Positions 53,125-64,000 of a stretch of DNA of 64,000 nucleotides are shown in pieces; within the stretch, counting starts at the first letter, position 1, and every line of letters begins with the position of its first letter. Source of the DNA: Sipunculus nudus. Lineage: Eukaryota; Annelida; Sipuncula; Golfingiida; Sipunculidae. The position numbers and the translations under genes were made by a program. The stretch lies in the NCBI GenBank assembly GCA_026874595.1, contig CM049311.1, positions 61,324,453-61,388,452 of the forward strand. Direction: 5' to 3'. The notes beneath the pieces are model-generated. The model was given only the letters and a program-made list of their open reading frames with translations. It was not told the DNA's origin and searched no databases.

Positions 53125-54316
53125 TTTAGCTGAGCGCCGTGACCCACAGGTCCCTTGTTTGTTTTCCTATAGCCTTTACTCTTCCTATATTTTCTATATT
53201 GCCTACTGAGTCGGGTTGTCACGGCTACGCATAACCGTGACAGTGCTGCTATTGAAGGAAAATGGAAGGTTAGATAATATTCATGTTGACCGTAATTTGC
53301 ATATATAATAATTTGGTTTGGATAATCACGGTACTGATAACACTGTTTACACACACGTGTGTGTTATAATAACAAGAATTCAAGATAAAATCTAAAATAC
53401 TATTTAATACTAAATCAAGATCTTAAAAAGAAGTATTTGGCGTTATGCTAAAGAGTGGCTGAGGATTTTTCTGATCAGGCTCATATGGCAACGTATTCCA
53501 TAACAATGGACCAGTTTAAACCTAATCTCTATATACTCTGTTCTCGGCTTACGAATGCCATTTTAACTGTAATCATGAGGCGTTTTTAACAAATAAAAAT
53601 GTTTCAAACATACTTTTGTACATACAATTGTCCTTTGATGTATTAATTTGTGCATAAGAAGGGCTGTAAGTATTCATATATCGTTTTGAGAAGGACTGCA
53701 GAGTATTCATATCGTCTTGATACAGACATCTAAATCAATGCTTGTACTAACGTACAACTTCGAAAATCAATATCTAGACATTCCGGATGATCGATTTTGC
53801 ATCAGCATCTTTTGTATTCTCCCCTATAAAACTATGTTTCCATGTGTGTGTTTGTACGCATATGCGTGAAAATCGCCACAGGAGCGGTTTTCACGCAAAG
53901 GGTCTGCTTAGGGTAAAATGACGTCACTTATCCATCTTTTTGTCTATTTGGTAACCAAGACAGATTAGCATCGATTGTTAAACCTAATAACTTTCTTTCG
54001 TTAAGTTGTATTGGTACACTGTCAGCCATTATATAGGCCTATGTCCAGTTTATGACAACTGACGTGTGTTTTTTATTCCTGATTATTTAACCTTAGTTTT
54101 TAATTATACATTAATCGTTAGTCGATTAGCAATAAATCAGTCGCAGACAAATTTTACAGCTTGCTGTAATTTACATTCAAATTCGGATTCTGAAGTACCA
54201 GTCTATAGTATAAAATGATGTCATCTGCATTAGCAACCCATGTAGGTGCTGTACGTTATCAAAATATGGTCATGAACATAAACAAGTGACCCATGGGTCA
54301 TGACGCTCTGCTGACT
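53125..54316. mobile_element. Element with imperfect inverted ends
   Basis: Left AGCTGAGCGCCGTGACCCAC, GGTCCCTTGTTTG; right (complement) CAGCAGAGCGTCATGACCCAT, GGGTCACTTGTTTAT. About 35 bp with several mismatches. A lone left end is at 44088-44120. No duplication readable, no coding capacity. Confidence 0.55.
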
Positions 54317-54319
54317 AGG

Positions 54320-54700
54320 AAGACATTCACAAAAGATTTTATCATCTGAATGCCAAATTTTGCAGGTGGTATCCCCATTCAACTGTAGCTATTGAACTTG
54401 TTCAAATGATAATATGTCCAGCCATTTCCATGAAACGTAGCCCTTTTGTATGCAGTCAGCTGAGCTAAACATGACCATGCACATTTTTTAAGGACATCCC
54501 TTGATGTCAAGACAGAAGATTCTAGGTCCAACAGTAAAGTTTTGTACCCTGTCTGGCTGTCTGGGTGCTTAATATCTTTGGCCGGTGATATAGATTACCA
54601 TGACCTAATTTCAGGTTTCCATGGAGATTGCCTAAGATGTTTTGGTGGTGGCACGCGAAATATAGGTCACCCTGACCTAATTTCAGGTTTCCGTGGAGAC
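54320..54700. repeat. Repeat family IV (AGGTCAnnnTGACCT), two units
   Basis: Units with GATATAGATTACCATGACCTAATTTCAGG-like order (54586) and a perfect AGGTCACCCTGACCT (54664-54678), followed by AATTTCAGGTTTCC. The same family fills 58230-60290. Confidence 0.75.
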
Positions 54701-55215
54701 TGACTTATCCATGAACTCTATGTGACCTTAATCGCATATTTATTCAATGAAGAACAGTTGCGAGCAACAAATCAAGTTACTGTTGGCAATGTAAACAGTC
54801 AATTATCCAACAAGCGCAAAATTTGCATTACTTGTGCGACTCTCCCAAACAGAACACGATAGTCTGTACCAGTTCCCGTGTCGGCATGTTTTCCGGGGAT
54901 ATTATTTTATAAACAGGAGACAGCATAAAAAGTTCTAGGCCAAAGGTTGCAGGAGCCGTTCCTCCGACTACCGAGTGAATAATAATGTCTCACCTGGCAT
55001 ATAATTCGTATGAGACAAATGATAAAAAAAAAAGCAAGACAGTTCACAATGACTCCGATATATTCATCCCTGGAAAACAGAGATATAGCTAGCGATTCCA
55101 TTTTATGACGTCAGTCAATGTGACGTCATACGTTATCGACCTTTGTGACGTCATTATGCTTGTTAATAGTTGTCACATCCATGGACATGGAAGGCCTTCT
55201 GTGTAGGAGCGTTTA
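54700..55215. repeat. Dispersed repeat family II, copy 2
   Basis: Homologous to 10580-11098. It keeps three perfect TGACGTCA sites within 48 bp (55106-55113, 55121-55128, 55146-55153). Confidence 0.8.
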
Positions 55216-55385
55216 TCATAATTGACCTGACGGCGAGTGCGTGATCGACAGCTCTATTAGCCAATCAGCGAACGTTTTTGCCGGACTGAAAACGAGGCCA
55301 TGTAAACACACGTGGAGGTCGGACATCAGGTCGGACATTCCTGACACGTGTGTAAACTTTCAACTATAAATGCTCGATGGACCTC
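55216..55385 (+). promoter_or_regulatory. Promoter-like segment with CCAAT and TATA-like boxes
   Basis: TTAGCCAATCAGCG (about 55258) is a strong CCAAT/NF-Y match and CTATAAATGCTCG (about 55364) is TATA-like, 100 bp apart and just downstream of three CRE octamers. No ORF follows, so it may belong to a mobile element or unknown transcript. Confidence 0.35.
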
Positions 55386-55389
55386 TCAT

Positions 55390-57130
55390 AATGAATATGT
55401 TTTATTTTTAATACGGTCGAGGCATATGTTTATATTTTTTATAAAAGTTACCCCAGGTATCATTCAAAGTAACAGCAATCTGTTTTCTTCCTTCTCTTCG
55501 TAATAAAATTACAAGACGAGGAGAAACGCAGGGATGGGACAAGGCAGGCCCGATTTGGCCCTGTCATATATTGAGTCCATAATGACACATGAAATTTTTA
55601 GTAAGTCAAAAGACGCAGCCTATATGATCCTATATACCATCTATTGGTAAACATTGGCCTGTAACCAGTGCTAAAAAGTGTTACATTTTCCCCACACCAA
55701 CGCTTCACTCTTTAAAGTTGATAGGTATAAACAAAATGTATCAATCTTGGCCCTGTCGAATCAGAGCGTCTCCCACTCCCATGTGTTCATGTGCATGCGA
55801 CGATATGCAGTATTCATGTGTTCATATGCATGCGACGATATGCTATCTCCTGTTACCAAAAATATATTTGATATATCTCTGGTAAAAGGTCAGTAACTTT
55901 TATTGACGAGGATACAAGTTTAATTGTATAGCCCTCTGCTTTATATTGTAACCATGTCGACAATTTACATAACAGTGTGCATTTATTGGCCCTCAAAGAT
56001 GCAAGACGGCTATTACTGCCTTACTGATTACTGGTGTTAGAACTTAACAACTCACAGATCTGTTGGTGTGATAAAAGCGCGAATTTTGGTGATCGACCTA
56101 GATCTTCTGATTGTTCAATTGACCAAAAAAAAAAAAAAAAAATACAAAAAATCGTCAAGAAACTACCGAAAGACAAAGGTACAATCTTGAATCATTGAGC
56201 TGTTCTTTAATAAAATTAATTAGTGTAACTGTCGGCTATATTAAAGGTATAATGTTTATATTTTTCACAAAAATTTGGTCTGTTCATTTGTCTGTTATTT
56301 ACAAAACTTAATATATTTAGTCATCACATGGCTTGTTTATTTTTTATTATATAAAACAATAATAATATTGCATTCTATGGCCGCATATGTATCCTGCTGG
56401 GGGGGGGGGGGCAGGGGGGTTTAAGAAAGAGAAGGGAAAAATGCTATTTTTTAGCTAGTAGTAAAAAAAAAGAGATAAAAAATTCATATTTGTTATTATA
56501 ATCCACTTGGAATCAGACATTATGACAGTCATGAGTCATAATTAGAAAATAATCATTAAGATGTTCCTGTTCAACAATAAACAAGATAAAAATTTTCACT
56601 GACAATATGTGTTAACATCTATTTTGTACATTTCATTGAAATTGAGTGAGAAATTGTTAAAAATTAATTCACAGTTCAGTTAGGCTATAATGATGCATTA
56701 CACCAGAATATATAACAAATACTTGTAAGTTGTAATAACGAAGTGAAACGGTGTTTACTTTCAATGACTGAATTATAAAGAAATGAAATAAATTCACCAT
56801 TAAACATTAATGGTTATTATCTTCATGAAGATAATATTTTGATGTGTCACAGTGTCTTTTATACTAAACAAATACCACAGGTATGTCACAAATGGAGCAT
56901 CACTTCAGTTCTCCGTGACATATATACAATATATTTATATTATTACATGCATGAGTCACTGACTCTGAGTGTTTAAAGGAAGATTCTAAAATTATTGCCA
57001 CAGGTTGCCTTAACTAACAGAACAGCAGATTTTCTATAATAATGCACATGTATAAAATAAAACCTTTTTATAGGTTTCTTATTAGTCTTCCTGGGTTGGA
57101 CCCTCCCCTTTACAAACCCTTGATTCGCCC

Positions 57131-57197
<67 letters not shown>

Positions 57198-57830
57198 GCA
57201 CTTGTCCAACCACATCTTTTAAAACAATACAAAAGACTTAAGGACCTTCATAAATAATTTCTATATCATACATGCATTTAAATTTCTTCTTGTCCACACA
57301 TCTTTCTTCCTGTGTATAAACAGGAGGCTTCCTTTTAAAAACATCAATATACATGCAATATTTTATAATAATTTCAACTTCAGTTTTATTTCATAATTTT
57401 CTCAGTCAGAATATTAAATTTTATAAAAAAAATCACGTTGTGATGTTCACACACCATCTGTGATTTTACTTGCCCTTCAATAATTTATTGTTTGAATACT
57501 GGTATTGACACTTGTTCGATTTTTATTATTAATTTTAATTAGATGACAAATTAACTAACTTTCAAAGGTTATAAAATCTCTGCTTGAGCATACAAGGCTT
57601 CCTTTAATGTTTATAAAAAATGAGTTGCCCCCCCCCCCCCTATATCCAATGACAGCATATATGTCGCTTTAACTTGTATGGAAGCAGCACTTTTTACGTT
57701 GTCATCTTTAATTTTTTGATGAAACTGCACCCTATGTCATAGACAAATATTTTAATAACTGTTACTTTGTTGTTTTTTCAAATTTGTTCTGCTAGACTTT
57801 AACAAGTTGTAAATTTTAACCAACCGCTGA
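55390..57830. other. Intergenic: nothing recognised
   Basis: Poly-A (56126-56142), poly-G (56400-56411), (TA)n (57136-57197) and poly-C (57628-57639). No frame or repeat partner that I can support. Confidence 0.5.
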
Positions 57831-58229
57831 GGTGTCAAGGCTGATGAGAGGGGTCAGCTGATTCGTTCCCTGACACCAGCCGTATCGAGCAGAAACGGGC
57901 GCAAATTCATCAAACTTCTCAAATTATATTTAAAACATCTCTGTAGCCTACATATGTACACTTTTAACCTAAGGGTGCTTTCTTGGTAAAATTAATACTG
58001 TTTGAAGCCTGGTGCGATATACGGCTGCAGTGCCGGTTCCACGTGTATAAGAAGCACGCTTTTTTGGTTTAATGTCCTACCTAGCAACCGTATCCAAGGT
58101 GGGCGGAGCTAACTCGTCCATGCCGTCACGTCAATTAGATTAAAAGGCGAAGCATATGGGCTATGGTGGTAAGGTCAATTGCCAAAGACTTCACTGTATA
58201 TTACATTAGAACATTCTAGGGTTAGCGGA
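57831..58229. other. GC-richer segment with GC box
   Basis: Contains CCTAGCAACCG (an RFX half-site look-alike) and GGTGGGCGGAGC. No transcript structure follows. Unknown. Confidence 0.3.
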
Positions 58230-59938
58230 CCAGTTTGTGCCCATTTGATTTTTTAGGGTGCTAAAAATCATGTTTTTGACCTATAGTTAAAAAAATATAG
58301 GTCACCATGACGTAATGTCAGGTTTCAAATGAGATATTATATGCACCTCCATGAGTGAAACGTTAGAAGATACTCGGCCAATCGGATACAATTTGTGCCC
58401 CATCTGACTGACTGAGTGTTACAGGTGCTCCTTTTATTGTGTGACACGGGCGTAACTCGTGTTGTGACACCATCGCCGGGCCGCTTGTTACATTCTGAGT
58501 TTAATTCGTACTGGTTGAACTCTCGTTGTCATGCTAGCTAGGGGCTTTCTCGCCTGACCGAGGTCACGTGTGGACCCTGGTATGTAGAGACACACACAGC
58601 GATGTTTTTCTAGATGATTCTCGAACGCGTGTTTACCGTGTATTGTGTTAGGTTCTTCGAATGTTCGAGAAAAAGTTATATAAGGGGGCTGTGTTTTAGA
58701 ACCGAGAGAGAGCAGCAGAGAAGATTCCAGCGGACGCAGTAGCGTGTGTGTCAGTTTCTGGGACCTTATCCGACGAGTGCGGCAATTATAAATTTTCTAC
58801 AGACTTTCTCCTGGATTTTGTGACGAGTCTTGTTTGGACTTCAGTTTACTTTCTGGACCCAAGAGCTTTACACTGGACTGTCATTCTCCGAGAGTATACA
58901 TTTAAAGAACTTATCGTTGTGACGGTGGTGGTATTCAGGTACTGTGCACATTGTTTATTTTACTGTGTGATTGTACTGATTTGTTGTTATACCGCTGTTT
59001 TACTGTATAATTGTAATGATTTAGTGTATTGTAATGTTAGGGTTGTTTTAAGAATAAATTATAGTTATTTGTTAACAAAAAACCCCTGACTTCTTTATTC
59101 ATTCCCCTAGACATTTCACGCTGCCTAGTGTTACAGAATCTGATTTTTTTTTATCTCCATTACAAAATTTTGTGTTCATCACGCAAACGTGATCTGTTTA
59201 TATTAGGTTCCGTAACACTGAGTGGTCAAAATTATGTTATCAGCCTGTAGTTTGCAAAATATAGGTTGCCATAACCTAATTTAAGGTTTCCAAGGAGATT
59301 GGCCTAGGACCTCCCTGTAGTAGTTAGAAGTTTCTAGGTGTAGCGGTTACGATATGTTCCCTGTTAAAAGAGGAAATGCTTCATCTGAAACTCTCAAAAA
59401 TGGAGAAAAATGCGAAAAATTAGAATAAAAATACAGATGGCACCACCAGTCTTAAGGAAATGATGAAACATGATGATCAATATACATTGAAAAAACAGAG
59501 CTTTTGCATCAAATTTTTAATTACTCTTGGGGGTACTTTCGAGCCCCATAGCTCAGGGGATATAGATCACAGTGAACTAATTTCACGTTTCAAAGGAGAT
59601 TTTGTATCGACCTCCATTGGGTTGTCGTTAGAAGATTCTAGGCCTAGCGGATACAATTTTTGCCCCATTTAACTGATTAAGTAGTCAAAATCATGTTTTC
59701 AGCCTGTAGTTCGCAAAATATAGGTCAGCATGAACTAATATCAGGTTTCCTAGGAGATTGGCCTGGGACCTCTCTTGATGTACAGTAAGAATTTTCTAGG
59801 TCTAACGGTTACGGTAAGGGCTCTATTAACGGACAAACTGCTTCATCTGAAGGTCTTAAAAATAGGGGAAAATGCGTAAAACAGACGGACAAAATACAGG
59901 TGGCGCCACCAGTCTTCCCGAAATAATGAAACATTGTT

Positions 59939-59984
<46 letters not shown>

Positions 59985-60290
59985 AAAGAATTATGGCAAT
60001 AAATGCATTAGTTATATTCAGATATTGGAGCTTTTGTACCAAACTTTTAATTATTCTGGGGGGGGGGGGTACTTTCGAGCTCAGAGGATATAGGTCACAG
60101 TGACCTAATTTCAGGTTTCCATGGAGATTTTGTGTGGACCTCTCTGGGTATTCAGTAAGAAGTTTCTAGGTCCAGCGGTTACGATTGGTGCTCTGTTAAC
60201 GGACAGACGTCTAGACAGACAGACGGACGGACGACGGACAAAAAGTGATCGGTATAACTCCGATGACTTTCAGTTAACTGAGCTAAAAAT
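58230..60290. repeat. Repeat family IV, several units, split by a solo LTR
   Basis: Units share TTTTCAGCCTGTAGTTxGCAA, ATATAGGTCACxxTGACCTAATTTCAGGTTTCC-like order, GAGATT and TAGAAGxTTCTAGG. One unit has GGTGGCGCCACC (59899-59910) and one a perfect AGGTCACAGTGACCT (60092-60106). It ends with (GACG)n and ACTGAGCTAAAAA. (TA)n 59940-59982, poly-G 60058-60069. Confidence 0.75.
58417..59217 (+). mobile_element. Solo LTR
   Basis: Ends TGTTACAGG and CCGTAACA (TG...CA with inverted TGTTAC/GTAACA), flanked by a 5-bp duplication CTGAG (58412-58416, 59218-59222). Removing it restores the family IV string CTGAGTGGTCAAAAT-like. A TATATAAGGGGG box (58677) and AATAAA (59053) sit in U3 and R order, giving plus orientation. 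No internal region. The 113-codon ORF at 58748-59089 is in R/U5 and not a gene. The 5-bp duplication fits a Ty3/Gypsy or Bel-type element; the family is unknown. Confidence 0.88.
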
Positions 60291-61269
60291 CATTAAGACA
60301 CATGTATCTTGTTTATCTTAAAACAATGGTTTCAGCGGTTTAATAGGTCATGTAGATTACAATATATATTACACAAATATATCTTAAAGCATTGATCTTT
60401 GGCTGTCCTTTGCTCTTCAAGACGGGCTTATTTCTAACACTTAGCACAAGCATACAAGACATGTTGGAAAACCCTGGTCACGTTTTGTGCAGGCGTCCAA
60501 CTACTGGGTTTTGTCATAACGCCTCTATTTGAGAGGAAATATACCGTAATTCAGTAGATGCAATCTGTAAAGTTTTTTTCGAAGGAAGACATGAATCAAA
60601 TAAACGGAAATATAAATTTAGGAAAAGTATAAATATAATAGTAACTCGACGGTCCCATTTTAAACGTTTTATTTAACGAAGTTCTTTTCACATACAATAC
60701 AACCATGAAACATCATTGCAAACCAAACCTTTGTGGTATGTATAGTCTTTATAAACATTATGTAAGAAGCAGACAAATTATGCTTTCATTATTGAATCGG
60801 CATATGCATGGTATTAGTCTTAACATATTTGTAATTTGACAGGGGAAACTTGTCTCTCCATCTTTCCACAGATAGACCACTATCTCATAAGTTTAAAATT
60901 GCTGTCGCAGCATCCAGTGTATACTTTGAAATTGGTTTTCTTTATTTTCTCTTCCTTGGGAGTCTCAGAATAAATTCAGTTGCCTAACATTTTCTCAGAT
61001 CAAGTGTGTTCATGCAAATCATCACCAAATAACTTAACAAAAGTGCACGCGTATATACATCAAAATCTATATTCACTGGGTTTTATAAGACAAATCCTAA
61101 TCTTGCAATTTTTGTTTGAAATTATTGTGTTTCTGAATATTCAGTATTGAACAAATTCTTTAGAAGATACATATAATGTTAATTTAAATCACGATAACAC
61201 AAACATTGAATATACATTTTTTTGGTGGAGGTAACCGCCTCCATTTTCATTGCTTGCTTAACTATGTGT
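60291..61269. other. Intergenic: nothing recognised
   Basis: AT-rich without repeat partner. Confidence 0.5.
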
Positions 61270-61556
61270 TATGTTCATCCGCAGAATTCCATTCCGGTTT
61301 CGGACTACGTGACAGGGGCTTTCACGCGAGAATTATGGCATCAACCAGGCTCGGTGTATCACTCCTGCGGGTCCCATTACTGGGCCATAACACCGAGGAA
61401 CCCCCGAAAGGCGCACTCGTTTGTGAGTAAACCACGACTCTTGGGCACACTCTCCCCATTAAGCCTGTAGAGCGCTCACCGCCTCGGCTGAGATTCGAAC
61501 TCATGATCTCCCGGCTTTTAGCCCTGTGCTCTACCCTTGAGCCACAGAAGCCGGTT
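61270..61556 (-). repeat. tRNA-derived SINE, better copy
   Basis: On minus, head GGCTTCTGTGGCTCAAGGGT then AGAGC (box A) and GAGTTCGAATCTC (box B) form a tRNA-like domain of about 72 nt (61483-61553). The body (GAGCGCTCTACAGGCTTAAT ... TCGGTGTTATGGCCCAGTAA) matches 50923-51180. No terminal duplication identified. Overlapping ORFs here are noise. Confidence 0.85.
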
Positions 61557-61929
61557 GCATATGCGTTTTTTATTGGCGAATTTATCCATACTTATAGAGA
61601 TGTCGAGTTCATTCCTGCTACAGGAAATATATCCGGAAAACTCTGGCAGTTATCATTAACATTTAATAAATTGTACTGAGATTAGCCTATTTGATTTTCC
61701 TCTTTTAAATTATTTAAGTGGTTGGGCGCCAGGTCTACAAATTATGTTACATGGATTCTGCATTTATTAATCCCCAGCTTATCAGCAAAGTCAACAAAAA
61801 CCCATCGGTAATTCTTTGACATTTTTCTCCTGTGAAAGGTCAAAGCATATCATGCTCTGCTCCATTTTATAGTAAGAATATCGAATCCGTTTTGAAATAT
61901 ATAACTGTATTCATGAGCGATAAAAGAGA
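61557..61929. other. Nothing recognised
   Basis: Short unique-looking spacer between the SINE and the minisatellite. Confidence 0.5.
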
Positions 61930-64000
61930 AACATAGTAATATTGTATGTACAGCGGTTTGTATAGAAACTTTTTTCTGTGTCAATAGTAACATAGGAATA
62001 TTGATGTACAGCAGTTTGTATAGAAACTTCCTCTGTGTCAAAAGTAACATAGTAATATTGATGTACAGGGATTTGTATTGAAAATTCCTCTTTGTCAATA
62101 GTAACAAAGTAATATTGATGTACAGGGATTTGTATTGAAAGTTCCTCTTTGTCAATAGTAATATAGTAATATTGATGTACAACGGTTTGTATTGAACTTC
62201 CTCTGTGTCAATAGTAACATAGTAATATTGATGTAAACAGGTTTGAATAGAAACCTCTTCTGTGTCAATAGTAACATAGTAATATTGATGTACACAAGTT
62301 TGTATAGAAACTTCCTCTGTGTCAATAGTAACATAGTAATATTGATGTACAGCAGTTTGTATAGAAACTTCCTCCGTGTCAATAGTAACATAGTTATATT
62401 CATGTACAGGTGTTTGTATAGAAACTTCCTCGGTGTCAATAGTAACAAAGGAATATTAATGTACAGCGGTTTGTATAGAAACTTCTTCTGTGGCAATAGT
62501 TACAAAGTAATATTGATGTACAGAGGTTTGTATAGGAACTTCCTCGGTGTCAATAGTAACATGGTAATATTCATGTACAGGGGTTTGTATAGAAACTTCC
62601 TCCGTGTCAATAGTAACATAGTAATATTGATGTACAGCGGTTTGTTTAGAAACTTCCTCTGTGTTAATAGTAACATAGTTTTATTGATTTACAGCGGTTT
62701 ATATAGAAAGTTCCTCTGTGTCAATAGTAACATGGTAATATTGATGTACAGAGGTTTGTATAGAAACTTCCTCTGTGTCAATAGTAACATAGTAATATTG
62801 ATTTACAGCGGTTTGTATAGAAACTTCCTCTGTGTCAATAGTGACATAGTATTATTGATGTACAGCGGTTTGTATAGAAACTTCCTCTGTGTCAATAGTA
62901 ACATAGTAATATTGATGTACAGCGGTTTGTATAGAAACTTCATCTGTGTCAATAGTAACAAAGTTATATTGATGTACAGCGGTTTGTTAAGAAACTTCCT
63001 GGGTGTCAATAGTAATATAGTTATATTGATGTACAGCGGTTTGTATAGAAACTTCCTCTGTGTCAATAGTAACATAGTAATATTGATGTACAGCGGTTTG
63101 TATAGAAACTTCCTCTGTGTCAATAGTAACATAGTAATACTGATGTACAGAGGTTTGTATAGAAACTTCTCTGTGTCAATAGTAACATAGTAATATTGAT
63201 TTACAGCGGTTTGTATAGAAACTTCCTCTGTGTCAATAGTGACATAGCATTATTGATGTACAGCGGTTTGTATAGAAACTTCCTCTGTGTCAATAGTAAC
63301 AAAGTAATATTGATTTACAGCGGTTTGTATAGAAACTTCCTCTGTGTCAATAGTGACATAGCATTATTGATGTACAGCGGTTTGTATAGAAACTTCCTCT
63401 GTGTCAATAGTGACATAGTAATATTGAGGTACAGCGGTTTGTATAGAAACGTCTTCTGTGTCAATAGTATCATAGTAATATTGATGAACAGTAGATTTTA
63501 TAGAAACTTCTTCTGTGTCAATAGTAACATAGTAATATTGATTTACAGCGGTTTGTATAGAAACTTCCTCTGTGTCAATAGTGACATAGCATTATTGATG
63601 TACAGCGATTTGTATAAAAACTTCCTCTGTGTCAATAGTGACATAGTAATATTGATGTACAGCGGTTTGTATAGAAACTTCCTCTGTGTCAATAGTGACA
63701 TAGTAATATTGAGGTACAGCGGTTTGTATAGAAACGTCTTCTGTGTCAAAAGTATCATAGTAATATTGATGAACAGTAGTTTTTATAGAAACTTCTTCTG
63801 TGTCAATAGTAACAAAGTAATATTGATGTACAGTGGTTTGTATAGAATCTTCCTCTGTGTCAATAGTAACATAGTAATACTGATGTACAGAGGTTTGTAT
63901 AGAAACTTCCTCTGTGTCAATAGTGACATAGCATTATTGATGTACAGCGTTTTGTATAGAAACTTCCTCTGTGTCAATAGTGACATAGCATTATTGATGT
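61930..64000. repeat. 57-bp minisatellite, about 36 units, runs off the right edge
   Basis: Unit: ATGTACAGCGGTTTGTATAG, AAACTTCCTCTGTGTCAATA, GTAACATAGTAATATTG. 57 is a multiple of three, so long frames appear on both strands: plus 62243-63190 (315 codons, 19-residue repeat with ILMYSGLYRNFLCVNSNIV) and several on minus (ITMLLLTQRKFLYKPLYIN). A higher order of five units (285 bp) is visible: the variant GAGGTACAGC at 63426 recurs at 63711. Coding use is unlikely but not excluded. Confidence 0.95.

Noticed and set aside
55678-55896. 72-codon ORF downstream of the CCAAT/TATA segment
   Set aside because: Contains an internal duplicated piece (CATGTGTTCATGTGCATGCG-like) and no family features; not supportable as a gene.
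58748-59089. 113-codon ORF as a membrane protein gene
   Set aside because: It lies inside the solo LTR between TATA and poly-A signal.
61206-61504. Overlapping ORFs of 60-82 codons
   Set aside because: They lie within the tRNA-derived SINE.
61480-61556. Functional tRNA gene on minus
   Set aside because: Box A and B are present but the stems do not pair as a full cloverleaf and a SINE body follows.
62243-63190. A 315-codon repeat protein gene on plus
   Set aside because: Frames are open on both strands because the 57-bp unit is a multiple of three; no promoter, splice sites or unique ends. Kept only as a finding.
61930-64000. CRISPR array
   Set aside because: Units are head-to-tail without spacers, and the window is eukaryotic.

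Overview
This is a eukaryotic nuclear window: AT-rich, intron-dense and crowded with repeats. Nothing in it looks bacterial or viral. The protein evidence is metazoan. The repeats suggest a lophotrochozoan, most likely a bivalve mollusc: many families carry the palindrome GGTGGCGCCACC, others have GGAC/GACGGAC tails, and some resemble the pearl/Helitron-like elements described in bivalves. The species is an inference.

Only one host gene can be supported. It runs on the minus strand from an ATG at 35815 through 21 coding exons to 2411 and then leaves the window on the left. It encodes about the first 979 residues of Integrator complex subunit 1 (INTS1). All exon junctions have GT/AG sites and compatible phases, and most exons align in order with vertebrate INTS1 as I recall it. 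Exon 1 (16 codons) and exon 2 (30 nt) are separated by an 8.1 kb intron. A CTCF-like site and a perfect inverted repeat lie about 120 bp upstream of the ATG. Exons 9 and 10 each carry tandem partial copies of their own 3' splice site region.

Introns of INTS1 (2.4-35.8 kb) hold two LINE fragments of one family (one of these, at 0.4-1.1 kb, lies just past exon 21), paired TIR elements, two Helitron-like elements with tandem internal repeats (6.7-8.4 kb; 20.5-21.9 kb, the latter inside a DR1-motif tandem element at 19.6-22.5 kb), a 638-bp TIR element, a foldback element and two hAT-like non-autonomous elements (31.6-33.7 and 33.8-35.5 kb).

The right half (36-64 kb) has no recognisable host gene. 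It holds a 5.7 kb satellite of about 112-bp units rich in the CRE octamer TGACGTCA, itself inside a larger repeat element and interrupted by a hAT-like element with a perfect 8-bp target duplication. Further right are a nested pair of hAT-like elements (47.0-48.2 kb), a GGTGGCGCCACC-bearing family (48.4-50.6 kb), two copies of a tRNA-derived SINE, a solo LTR with a 5-bp duplication (58.4-59.2 kb) inside a repeat family carrying perfect AGGTCAnnnTGACCT palindromes, and a 57-bp minisatellite that runs off the right edge.

My best candidates for something undescribed are the decoy splice-acceptor arrays in INTS1, the shared 12-bp palindrome across unrelated repeat families, and repeat arrays that multiply canonical nuclear-receptor and CREB sites.
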